Source: JAIOTG01 sp964644045 (lineage in GTDB: Bacteria; Patescibacteriota; Patescibacteriia; Patescibacteriales; JAGXOH01). From it: a stretch of 64,000 nt of DNA. Positions 9,705-16,837 of the stretch are shown piece after piece. The stretch spans positions 31,697 to 95,696 of the forward strand of contig CAZXUK010000001.1 of NCBI GenBank assembly GCA_964644045.1. The letters are read 5' to 3'. The translations under genes and the position numbers were made by a program. The first letter of the stretch is position 1, and every line of letters begins with the position of its first letter. The notes under the pieces are model-generated. The model was not told where the DNA came from. It worked only from the letters and a program-made list of their open reading frames with translations, and did no database searches.

Positions 9705-10301
9705 ATGCCTTCTGAAGAAGAAAAAAAAGAATTAAAAAAAATAAAAGGCAAGATCCGGGGAGCGGCTCTGCTTACGGATATAAAATATATTAAAAAACAC
9801 AAACAAGAAAAAAAACAAAAAGAAATTTTTAAGGACTTAAAAAAAGACATCCCAGATTTTAATGCCAAAAAAATAAAAAACACTGAATGGTATCCGCTTT
9901 GGTGGAGAGTTCTGCTTTTAGTGATATTGAAAGAAAAATTTAAATGGAGCAACAAAGCCCTTTTTAAGATGGGTAGGGAAGCCCCTTTAAATTCTTTTAT
10001 AGTAAAAATACTTCTGAGGTATTTTACTTCCCTGGAAAAAACTTGCCGCCAGGTTAATGCATATTGGAAGAAACATTATTCTCGAGGTCAAATGGAGGCC
10101 GGGGAATTTAATCAAGAAAAAAAATATGTGGTTTTTAGATTGAAAAATTTTAAAATCCATCCTCTCTTGTGTACTTATCTGAGAGGATATTTTAACGGTT
10201 TGGCCGATTTGACCATCGGAAGCGAAGAAGTAAATACCGAAGAAACCAAATGCTCTTTTGAAGGAGACCCTTATCATGAGTTTGTCATAAAATGGAAATA
10301 A
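9705..10301 (+). CDS. V4R-like (4-vinyl reductase/heme-NO-type) sensor-domain protein, copy 1
   Basis: A 198-residue soluble protein. The C-terminal half shows the pattern of the V4R fold: IHPLLCTYLRGYFNGL, then TEETKCSFEGDPYHEFVIKW, in which Cys and the GDPY loop are family hallmarks (the usual final Cys is His here). The N-terminal third is Lys-rich. V4R domains bind small ligands and often feed into signalling proteins. The next gene overlaps by 10 bases and is a paralog, followed by a histidine kinase gene, so an input role is likely. Assignment is by motif only. Confidence 0.6.
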   Translation: MPSEEEKKELKKIKGKIRGAALLTDIKYIKKHKQEKKQKEIFKDLKKDIPDFNAKKIKNTEWYPLWWRVLLLVILKEKFKWSNKALFKMGREAPLNSFIVKILLRYFTSLEKTCRQVNAYWKKHYSRGQMEAGEFNQEKKYVVFRLKNFKIHPLLCTYLRGYFNGLADLTIGSEEVNTEETKCSFEGDPYHEFVIKWK

Positions 10302-10879
10302 AAAAAATAAAAAAAACCAAAGGTAAAATAAAAGGACTTGTAATAAAAGGGATTTTAAACTACATAAAAACAGCAGAGTCAGAAAAGAATGTGGAAAAAT
10401 TCCAAAAAGCTTTAAAAAAAGAGGGCTTAAAAGATGTTTTTGATAAAAAAATAAAAAGTTTTGAATGGTATCCTCTTTGGTGGTATGCGATTTTAATATT
10501 TAAAACTCAAGAGATTTTGGGTTGGACCGAGGATGATGTTTTTCAAATGGGATACCAGGCGGCAAAACGCTCTTTAATGGCCAAAATATTTTTAAAATAT
10601 TTTATTGACATTAAAAAGGCGGCTCAAGGCGGGAAACAACATTGGAAACAAATAATATCAACGGGAGAATTAAAAATAAAAAAGACGGATCTTAAAAACA
10701 AAAAAATTGTCTTTAAACTGGAAAATTTTAATATTCATCCTTTGGTTTGCGCGGATATTAAGGGATACATGAAATCCATGGGGGAGTTTATAGTAGGTAA
10801 AAAAAATGTTAATATAAAAGAAACTAAATGCGTGTTTCAGGGCGATCCTTACCATGAGTTTGAGGTTGTCTGGAAATAA
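10292..10879 (+). CDS. V4R-like sensor-domain protein, copy 2
   Basis: A 195-residue paralog of the preceding protein. Shared blocks are EWYPLWW, the FxMGxxA helix, NIHPLVCADIKGYM and KETKCVFQGDPYHEFEVVWK. It overlaps the first copy by 10 bases and ends 17 bases before the kinase gene. A tandem duplication with divergence in the middle suggests either two ligands or a heterodimer. No membrane segment is present, so it acts in the cytoplasm. Confidence 0.6.
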   Translation: MEIKKIKKTKGKIKGLVIKGILNYIKTAESEKNVEKFQKALKKEGLKDVFDKKIKSFEWYPLWWYAILIFKTQEILGWTEDDVFQMGYQAAKRSLMAKIFLKYFIDIKKAAQGGKQHWKQIISTGELKIKKTDLKNKKIVFKLENFNIHPLVCADIKGYMKSMGEFIVGKKNVNIKETKCVFQGDPYHEFEVVWK

Positions 10880-10896
10880 TTATTTAATTTATAAAC

Positions 10897-12492
10897 ATGA
10901 GAAAAGAAGAAAATTTTCTGATAGAAAACTTGCAAGAAGATTTAGAAAATTTAGAAAGATATATTGAAGAATATTCTCTTTTTCTTCCTTTGGCGGTATA
11001 CTCGGTTAACCCCGTGGGCATAATAGTGGATGTCAATCAAGCGGGAAAAGACTTAAGTAATTATAAAGAAACAGAAATAGTGGGGCAAAATATAGAAACA
11101 ATTTTTAAAAATAAAAAAAAAGTTAAAAACGCTTTTAAACAAACCCTAAAAAAGGGCAATGTCAAAAACAAAGAAGAAATTCTTTTAACTAAACAAAACA
11201 AAGAGGTCCCCGTAAGATTCTCCGCCTCTGTACGTCAAGATCAAAAAAGCAATATTATCGGATGTTTCGTCGCTCTTAACGATATTACGGAAATAAAAAA
11301 ATTCCAAAATAAACTGGAGGACAAGGTTAAACAAAGAACCCGTGAGTTGGAAAAAACCAAAAACGAATTAGCTGAAACTTTAAAAGAAACCAAAGAAACT
11401 AAAGAAAAAGTGGAGGAAGAAAAAAACAAGACCTCTGCCATAATCTCCAATTTGGTTAACCCCATAATCATAATAGATTCCGAAAATAAAATAAACCTCT
11501 TCAACCCTAAAGCAAAAGAGGTTTTGGGCTTTAAAAAATCCGATATTGGAAAAAAAATAGATAAAAAAGACAATTATTCCCTGGAAAATTTCAAAGATCT
11601 TATCAAAAAAGAACATAAAATAAAAAAAGGTAAAAATATGGACCCCCCGATACCGGAAGAAGAAGAACTAAACATTGAACACCAAGGAGAAACCTTGACT
11701 TACAAAATAGTTACCACTAAGGTTTATGATAAGAAAAACAAATATTTGGGAACCATGAAAACTTTTTCCGATCTCACCCGAGAAAAAAGAATCAACCGCT
11801 TAAAAACGGAGTTTGTCTCTATTGCCGCTCACCAGCTAAGAACCCCTTTGTCAGCTATAAAATGGGCTTTAAAAATGATCTTGGACGGAGATACAGGCAC
11901 GATAAACAAAGACCAAAGAGAGATCCTGACCAAGGGCTTTGAAAGCAATGAAAGGATGATAAAATTGGTTAATGACATGCTCAATGTCTCCCGGATAGAA
12001 GAAGGGCGACTACAATATTCTTTTGAAAAAACCAACTTTAAGGAAGTCTATGAAACCGTAGTAAACAATATAAAAAACAAATTAGAGAAAAAAAATATAA
12101 AATTCAACATTAAAAAACCGCAAAAAATGCCTTCGGTTTATATGGATGATGAAAAAATTAGATTAGTTATACAAAATTTATTGGAAAATGCGGTTAAATA
12201 TACTCCGGTAAACGGAACTATAACCCTGGAAATAAAAAAATTAAAAAGAAAAATAAAAGTCAGAGTAAAAGATAACGGAGTGGGCATTCCCAAAAAAGAC
12301 CAAGAAAAATTATTTTCCAAATTTTTCCGAGGAGAAAATGTAAAAAAAATGCAAACTAGCGGAACCGGATTGGGGCTTTTTATAGCCAATAATATAATTA
12401 AAAAACACGGCGGAGAAATACATTTTAAAAGCCAAGAGGGAAGAGGGACCGAATTTTACTTTTATCTTCCCCTTAATAAAAATAACAATTAA
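10897..12492 (+). CDS. soluble PAS-domain sensor histidine kinase
   Basis: The order in the 531-residue protein is: PAS (about residues 25-135), a coiled coil rich in Glu/Lys, a second PAS (about 175-295), HisKA with the H-box AAHQLRTPLSAIKWAL (phosphorylated His is residue 312), and HATPase_c with N-box NLLENAVKYTP, DNGVGIP and GTGLGLFIAN. No membrane segment is seen, so the signal must be internal. The kinase is complete. The two V4R-like genes upstream and the receiver gene 12 bases downstream suggest one signalling cascade. Confidence 0.92.
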   Translation: MRKEENFLIENLQEDLENLERYIEEYSLFLPLAVYSVNPVGIIVDVNQAGKDLSNYKETEIVGQNIETIFKNKKKVKNAFKQTLKKGNVKNKEEILLTKQNKEVPVRFSASVRQDQKSNIIGCFVALNDITEIKKFQNKLEDKVKQRTRELEKTKNELAETLKETKETKEKVEEEKNKTSAIISNLVNPIIIIDSENKINLFNPKAKEVLGFKKSDIGKKIDKKDNYSLENFKDLIKKEHKIKKGKNMDPPIPEEEELNIEHQGETLTYKIVTTKVYDKKNKYLGTMKTFSDLTREKRINRLKTEFVSIAAHQLRTPLSAIKWALKMILDGDTGTINKDQREILTKGFESNERMIKLVNDMLNVSRIEEGRLQYSFEKTNFKEVYETVVNNIKNKLEKKNIKFNIKKPQKMPSVYMDDEKIRLVIQNLLENAVKYTPVNGTITLEIKKLKRKIKVRVKDNGVGIPKKDQEKLFSKFFRGENVKKMQTSGTGLGLFIANNIIKKHGGEIHFKSQEGRGTEFYFYLPLNKNNN

Positions 12493-12504
12493 CTTTACAA
12501 AAAT

Positions 12505-13341
12505 ATGACAAACAAAAAAGAAACCAAGAAATCCGAAACTAAAATTTTAATAGTGGAAGATGAAAGACCTCTGGCCGATCTTTTGGCCTCCAAATTAAAA
12601 AAGGAGGGGTACGAAGTGGATAATGCTTTTGACGGAGAAGAGGGTTATGAAAAAATAAAAAAGTGGGATCCCGATTTGATTCTTCTGGATATTATTATGC
12701 CCAAAATGGACGGATACGAGGTAATGGAAAAGATTAATGAGGAAAAAAAAGAAATTCCCGTGATCGTAATATCCAATTCCGGGCAACCGGTGGAAATTGA
12801 AAAAACCAAAAAACTGGGGGCGGTTGATCACCTTATTAAAACCGAATTCAGCCCCACTGATGTTTTAGATAAAGTAAATAATTATCTAAACAATGGCAAG
12901 TCAGAGAAAAAAGATAAAAAAACAAAAAACAAAACCGAACCCAAGGAAGATAACGGTGCGGAAAAAATGGGAATAAATGTTTTATTAGTGGAAGACGAGT
13001 CTTTTTTAAGGAATATGTGCAGCAAACAATTAACTAAGGGCGGTTTTTCGGTTTATGAAGCCAAAAACGGAGAAGAGGCCTTGGATATATTTGAAGAAAG
13101 CAAAATAGATATAATTCTCCTGGACATAATACTCCCCTCCATAGACGGATTTCAGATCCTTAAAAAAATAAGGAATCACAAAAATAAAGACAAATCCAAA
13201 ATTCCGATCATAATGCTTTCCAATTTAGGACAAGACAGCGATATTAAAAAGGCCAAAGATATGGGAGCTGATGACTTTATGGTCAAAGCCAATTTTACTA
13301 GCAAAGAAATTGCCGAAAAAATCAAAAAATATTTTAAATAA
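12505..13341 (+). CDS. response regulator with two receiver domains and no output domain
   Basis: Two REC domains in 278 residues, joined by a Lys-rich linker near residues 130-155. Each has the acidic pair (VEDE), a phospho-acceptor Asp (LLDIIMPKMDG and LLDIILPSIDG) and the conserved Lys (LIKTEF and MVKANF). No DNA-binding or enzymatic domain follows, so the output must be protein interaction. It is the likely partner of the kinase directly upstream. Confidence 0.92.
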   Translation: MTNKKETKKSETKILIVEDERPLADLLASKLKKEGYEVDNAFDGEEGYEKIKKWDPDLILLDIIMPKMDGYEVMEKINEEKKEIPVIVISNSGQPVEIEKTKKLGAVDHLIKTEFSPTDVLDKVNNYLNNGKSEKKDKKTKNKTEPKEDNGAEKMGINVLLVEDESFLRNMCSKQLTKGGFSVYEAKNGEEALDIFEESKIDIILLDIILPSIDGFQILKKIRNHKNKDKSKIPIIMLSNLGQDSDIKKAKDMGADDFMVKANFTSKEIAEKIKKYFK

Positions 13342-13355
13342 AATTTTTAAAAATC

Positions 13356-13565
13356 CTAAGCTTTTTTTCTTAAAGAAGCGGCCACTACCAGCATATAGAT
13401 ACCAGACAAGCCTACTAAGCCGTAAACCACCCTGGATAAAGCGCTCATTTCTCCAAAAATAGTAGCAACTAAATCAAAATCAAAAGCCGCTACCAAGCCC
13501 CAATTCAAGGCCCCAACGATGACTAAAATTAGGCAAACCCAATCTAAAATTTTTAATTTATTAAT
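13356..13565 (-). CDS. DUF378 small membrane protein with apparent ATT start codon
   Basis: The minus strand encodes a 69-residue protein with two membrane segments. ILDWVCLILVIVGALNWGLV is the DUF378 signature, and VVYGLVGLSGIYMLVVAAS the second helix. Between an in-frame TGA and the conserved part there is no ATG, GTG or TTG. An ATT at 13565 lies nine bases after the strong Shine-Dalgarno sequence AGGGGG, so ATT is the probable start. Function unknown. The gene converges on the response-regulator gene. Confidence 0.75.
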   Translation of the reverse strand: MNKLKILDWVCLILVIVGALNWGLVAAFDFDLVATIFGEMSALSRVVYGLVGLSGIYMLVVAASLRKKA

Positions 13566-13640
13566 ATATACTCACCCCCTTTCTGTTAAAGATTATATTA
13601 TCTTCTTTACTCTAATAATAGAATAAAAAATTAAAAAAAA

Positions 13641-13765
13641 CAATAACGTTAGGAATAAAAGAAGTCGCGAAGCGATTTGGGAAAATTGCGACCTGCCCGC
13701 CAATCGCTGCGCTCAAGGCGCTGGCAGGCGGGGCCGAGCAATTTTCCTTTTATCCCTTGTTATAC
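13641..13765 (-). repeat. attC-like recombination site (site B)
   Basis: On the minus strand the element starts with GTATAAC and ends with GTTATTG, close to the integron attC ends RYYYAAC and GTTRRRY. Between them lie nested inverted repeats: GGGATAAAAG with CTTTTATTCC, GGAAAATTGC with GCAATTTTCC, and GGCGGGCAGG-type pairs near the tip. It follows the ASCH gene on the same strand, as an attC follows its cassette gene. Confidence 0.5.
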
Positions 13766-13852
13766 GCCCCGAACGAAACGAAGTGTAGTGAGAGCGCAGC
13801 GTGGTCGAGCGATAGCGAGAATGCAACGTGCCGACGAACGAAGTGAAGAGAG

Positions 13853-14271
13853 TTGAGAAAACGCCCGTTAAACTAATTTGATTCTTATTCCAAGAACACT
13901 ATACTTTTGTTCGTCTTCTTTAGAATAAATACTATAAATTGATTCAGCGAAAGCCCGTTTATCATGATCATCGGGATAACCAAAATAACTCATTGGAAAA
14001 TCATTAACTAAATCTTGAAAAGATTTGTATCTTAAAAGACCGATGACTTCAACAGACAATTCATCATTTAAGTCGGGCAACTTTGAAAAAGTAATTATAT
14101 CTCCAAGATTAAGACTTTGTCTTTTTTCATCAAAAAGTCTTATTTCAATTCTCTTTTTGCCCGACTTAATTCTATCAAATGGGCTTTCGTACAATTTCAT
14201 TTGGTGTTCCATAAAGATAAGAATCAAACTAATATTCTTAAAAATTACTATTCGTAGGGCGTTTTCTCAAT
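13853..14271. repeat. inverted repeats flanking the ASCH gene
   Basis: TTGAGAAAACGCCC at 13853-13866 is repeated in inverted form at 14258-14271. Inside it, a second pair (CTAATTTGATTCTTAT near 13872 and the related ATTAGTTTGATTCTTAT near 14220) extends the symmetry. The gene between them nearly fills the space, so the whole unit resembles a small mobile cassette. Confidence 0.6.
13868..14212 (-). CDS. ASCH-domain (PUA-like) protein
   Basis: I chose the Met at 14212 (MEHQMKLYESPF), giving 114 residues; the frame opens at 14227. The ASCH signature is clear: ESPFDRIKSGKKRIEIRLFD followed by LNLGDIITFSK. ASCH proteins bind RNA or nucleotides; some hydrolyse modified nucleosides, others act as coactivators. 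It is an isolated minus-strand gene between attC-like palindromes and inverted repeats, which suggests acquisition by a cassette mechanism. Confidence 0.8.
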   Translation of the reverse strand: MEHQMKLYESPFDRIKSGKKRIEIRLFDEKRQSLNLGDIITFSKLPDLNDELSVEVIGLLRYKSFQDLVNDFPMSYFGYPDDHDKRAFAESIYSIYSKEDEQKYSVLGIRIKLV

Positions 14272-14276
14272 TTCAT

Positions 14277-14494
14277 TTAATGTGTGCGCTTGATCTGATG
14301 TTTCTTGGAGCAAATCCCGATAGGGTTTGCGGAAAGAAATTTCAGATAAGCAGCTGTTATGCGACAGTTTTCTGCGCTGAGCGTTAGCGAGGCCAGAAAA
14401 TTGGCGCATGGCAGTTGCTGGTAAGCGCACACATTATACAAAATTTGATGGGGCCGTGAGCGGAGGCGAACGGTCGCAGCAAATTTTGTATAAC
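14277..14494. repeat. two contiguous long palindromes between the cassette genes
   Basis: The first palindrome is bounded by TAATGTGTGCGCTT (14277-14290) and its exact inverse at 14423-14436. Inside are a bulged stem (GCTTGATCTGA with TCAGATAAGC) and a second stem-loop around CAGTTTTCTG. The second is bounded by TTATACAAAATTTG and CAAATTTTGTATAA (about 14436-14493). They abut each other and the next attC-like site. Their stems with unpaired bases resemble attC sites, but the ends deviate from the attC consensus. Confidence 0.5.
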
Positions 14495-14585
14495 GTTTGT
14501 GATAACCGAAGTTCGTTTGACCGAAGGGAAAACGAATTTGGGAAAATGCCGAGCTGAGGCATTTTCCGGTTATCACTTGTTAGAT
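14488..14585 (-). repeat. attC-like recombination site (site A)
   Basis: Read on the minus strand it begins with ATCTAAC, a perfect RYYYAAC box, and ends with GTTATAC. GTGATAACCG and CGGTTATCAC form a 10-bp arm next to the boxes, with an inner hairpin GGAAAATGCC/GGCATTTTCC. Length 98 bases is in the attC range. It lies 3' of the ParB-like gene, as expected for a cassette in minus orientation. Confidence 0.6.
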
Positions 14586-14591
14586 GAGGGT

Positions 14592-14634
14592 CTGGTCTGC
14601 CTTCATTATTATAATTAACAAATAGGCAGACCAG
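14592..14634. terminator. stem-loop after the ParB-like gene
   Basis: CTGGTCTGCC and GGCAGACCAG form a perfect 10-bp stem with a 23-base AT-rich loop, some 35 bases past the stop codon on the minus strand. No U-tract follows, so it may be a transcript-stabilising hairpin or part of the attC-like structure. Confidence 0.4.
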
Positions 14635-14667
14635 AAGCGCAGCGTCCCCTTGAGTTTTGTTCAATAA

Positions 14668-15348
14668 TTACTTTTTTGTTTCTTTGATTACTTTTTTAAT
14701 GATTTCTTGCACTTCGTCGTCGGCAACATACGTGGAATTAAATCTGTTTTTAAGAAGCTCTATAACGTTTTCATAAGTACGAGCTAACAATTTTAATGCG
14801 TAGTATAGCTCTGTTTTTCCATTAATATCCTTGGCATGTCGCTGAAAACCTCGGATTAAATCGTAGACGGTGTGAGGCTCGCAAACGGGAAGATGTTTGT
14901 CTTCGTTAATCGGCACGTAAGCCATTACAGTTTTTCGTTTTTCAGCAACTGCACCGACAAATCTGTGCATTCCATCAAAGACTCGATAAAATCCTTTTTC
15001 ATCAGGGCCACGCATTAAAATTGGTTCATTCCCGAAAGACGCTTCATGAGTAAATCTTTTCTTGATTTCCTCGTCTTGTTCGATAAGTTTTAGGAATTTA
15101 TCAACCGAACGTTCGCATTTATCTATCAGAACATTGTTCCAATCAGGAGTTGTTCCAGTAAAGAGAACTTGGTTTATCGGCACCTCTGTTTTCTGGTACT
15201 TAATATTGGGATTAGCTAAAAAGTCGCCAATCCAGTTAAGACGAATTCCGGCATTAACCAAAATGCGTTTTCTTGGATCAAGAAAAGATTTACTCTTCTC
15301 GTCCTCGTGGTCAGCAAGCCCTTCTATGTATTTTTCAAAATCATTCAT
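14668..15348 (-). CDS. ParB/sulfiredoxin-fold-like protein, possible cassette gene
   Basis: I set the start at 15348 (MNDFEKY), because AGGAGG lies nine bases upstream; the frame opens at 15399. The 226-residue protein has PILMRGPDEKGFYRVFDGMHRF, which resembles the ParB-like nuclease motif (GxHRxxA), followed by VMAYVPI. A helical C-terminus rich in Lys and Glu follows. Specific function unknown. The strand, the GTTAGAT box about 50 bases before the start and the attC-like site after the stop fit an integron gene cassette. Confidence 0.65.
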   Translation of the reverse strand: MNDFEKYIEGLADHEDEKSKSFLDPRKRILVNAGIRLNWIGDFLANPNIKYQKTEVPINQVLFTGTTPDWNNVLIDKCERSVDKFLKLIEQDEEIKKRFTHEASFGNEPILMRGPDEKGFYRVFDGMHRFVGAVAEKRKTVMAYVPINEDKHLPVCEPHTVYDLIRGFQRHAKDINGKTELYYALKLLARTYENVIELLKNRFNSTYVADDEVQEIIKKVIKETKK

Positions 15349-15396
15349 TTTATTTTTCCTCCTTAATATATAAAAAGTAATTATTGAACAAAATTT

Positions 15397-15635
15397 CATC
15401 TAACTGGTTGTTATACGAACTTTTTGCAGATAAGTAGCAAAAATTTAATGGTTATCTGTATAAATAATAAAAAACTGTAAATTTCTTAACCTTTTAAATT
15501 GTAAAAGTTTTTTTGTTTTTATGCAAATAATTTTAGCTAAAATTGAAAAAATGTTTAGTTAATGTTTTATGGCGTTATAACCAAAATACTCCTAATTTTA
15601 ATAAATTAGGAGCATTTTATTCTCTACTTCCTATG
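15397..15635. other. cassette boundary and AT-rich spacer
   Basis: ATCTAACTGGTTGTTATACG at the left end holds, on the minus strand, GTATAAC and then the perfect attC-type box GTTAGAT, which would be the recombination point upstream of the ParB-like gene. Next comes CAGATAA with its inverse TTATCTG (about 15427 and 15459). The remainder to the tRNA-His gene is AT-rich and shows nothing else I can name, apart from an inverted repeat around CTCCTAATTT/AAATTAGGAG near 15590-15612 that could be a terminator. Confidence 0.4.
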
Positions 15636-15708
15636 GGTGGCTACCGGGAGTCGAACCCGGATCGCCGGTGCCACAAACCGGAGTTCTAACCATTGAACCA
15701 TAGCCACC
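15636..15708 (-). tRNA. tRNA-His (GTG)
   Basis: A full cloverleaf: acceptor GTGGCTA/TAGCCAC, anticodon arm CCGGT-TTGTGGC-ACCGG with GTG, T-arm CCGGG-TTCGACT-CCCGG. The extra G at position -1 that marks tRNA-His is encoded and faces C73. CCA is not encoded. Confidence 0.95.
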
Positions 15709-15720
15709 ATAATTACCTCA

Positions 15721-15906
15721 AGCGCACTCGGCAGGATTCGCCCCGCATTCGCAGGGCTATCTCTTAAAATATTTGATTCTTGCGCTTTATTCAAACTAAT
15801 TTCTCGAACAAATAGCGCACTCGGCAGGATTCGCCCCGCATTCGCAGGGCTATCTCTTAAAATATTTGATTCTTGCGCTTTATTCAAACTAATTTCTCGA
15901 ACAAAT
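15721..15906 (-). repeat. two tandem 93-bp units carrying the 3' end of tRNA-Arg
   Basis: Two identical 93-bp units (15721-15813 and 15814-15906) lie between tRNA-His and tRNA-Arg. Each begins with the last 18-19 bases of tRNA-Arg(TCT), from the T-loop to the acceptor end, joined to a small GC hairpin (GCCCtGC/GCgGGGC type). This looks like scars of repeated integration into the tRNA 3' end, or a tandem duplication of such a scar. Confidence 0.7.
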
Positions 15907-15908
15907 AG

Positions 15909-15982
15909 CGCACTCGGCAGGATTCGAACCTGCGACCTACGGCTTAGAAGGCCGTTGCTCTGTCCGACTGAGCTACGAGTGC
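15909..15982 (-). tRNA. tRNA-Arg (TCT)
   Basis: Acceptor GCACTCG/CGAGTGC, anticodon arm ACGGC-CTTCTAA-GCCGT with TCT, T-arm GCAGG-TTCGAAT-CCTGC, discriminator G. CCA is not encoded. The 3' end is copied twice in the adjacent 93-bp repeats. Confidence 0.95.
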
Positions 15983-16062
15983 TTTAATAAAAAAACACCG
16001 TTTCAGGTGATTGCTTGTCTGCTTCGCGAATATTTTAAAATTACCAAAATTATACCTAAAAG

Positions 16063-16659
16063 TCAACTTGTTTTCTCTAAAAAACTCCTTAGTTCTTTAA
16101 ACGCCCAGCCCCGATGACTCAAACTGTTTTTCTCTTTCTCGGACATTTCAGCAAAAGTTTTGCTAAACCCTTGGGGAATAAAAATAGCGTCATAAGGAAG
16201 GCCGGGCCTGGGCCGGCCTTGAGAGGACAAGGAAATAATTCCGTCAATCCTGCCTTTAAATGTCCAATGCTCTCCTTGGGGAGAAACCAAAACAGCCGCG
16301 CTTTCAAAATAAGCTTGCCTCGCACCCTCGGGAATATTTTTCATTTTTTCCAAAGTAAAAGAGGCCAAATCTTTGTCCGGACCGGCCCAACGAGCGGACT
16401 TAACTCCCGGATCCCCTCCCAGGGCTTTAATACAAATACCACTATCGTCGGAAACCGCCCATTCCTTAAGTTTTCCGGCCGCAAAACTGGCCTTTTTATA
16501 AGCGTTACCCATAAAGGTATTTCTGTCTTCTTCCACCTCCTCGGTTATTCCCATCTCTCCGGCACTTAAAATCTCCAATCCCAAATCAGAAAGCATAGCT
16601 TTCATTTCCTTGATTTTTCCCCGGTTATTACTGGCAAAAACTATTTTTTTTATATTCAT
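16063..16659 (-). CDS. rdgB: non-canonical purine NTP pyrophosphatase, RdgB/HAM1 family
   Basis: The 198-residue enzyme hydrolyses dITP, XTP and related nucleotides to keep damaged purines out of DNA and RNA. Seen are the N-terminal FASNNRGKIKEM, the acidic EVEEDRNTFMGNAYKKA, the central SDDSGICIKALGGDPGVKSARWAG and the C-terminal SHRGWAF motif. Length is normal. It ends the minus-strand run that begins with DUF5320, but a gap of about 180 bases separates it from yibE/F. Confidence 0.93.
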   Translation of the reverse strand: MNIKKIVFASNNRGKIKEMKAMLSDLGLEILSAGEMGITEEVEEDRNTFMGNAYKKASFAAGKLKEWAVSDDSGICIKALGGDPGVKSARWAGPDKDLASFTLEKMKNIPEGARQAYFESAAVLVSPQGEHWTFKGRIDGIISLSSQGRPRPGLPYDAIFIPQGFSKTFAEMSEKEKNSLSHRGWAFKELRSFLEKTS

Positions 16660-16837
16660 AATTACAAACTCACAAATTACACGAATTTTATCATCGGCCT
16701 TGCCGATTAAGCGAACAAATTTACGAACAACCCCGCCTAAGCCCCTCTTTAAAAAGCTTAAAAAAAGCTAAAGAAATTTTACAATCAAACAACAAAACAA
16801 GGCAACAATTTAACAACATATTTTTCCGATTTGTAAT

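Noticed and set aside
15624..15887. Protein-coding ORF on the minus strand with an internal repeat
   Set aside because: It only reads through tRNA-His and the 93-bp repeats.
15721..15906. CRISPR array
   Set aside because: Only two identical units of 93 bases that carry a tRNA end; there are no spacers of differing sequence.
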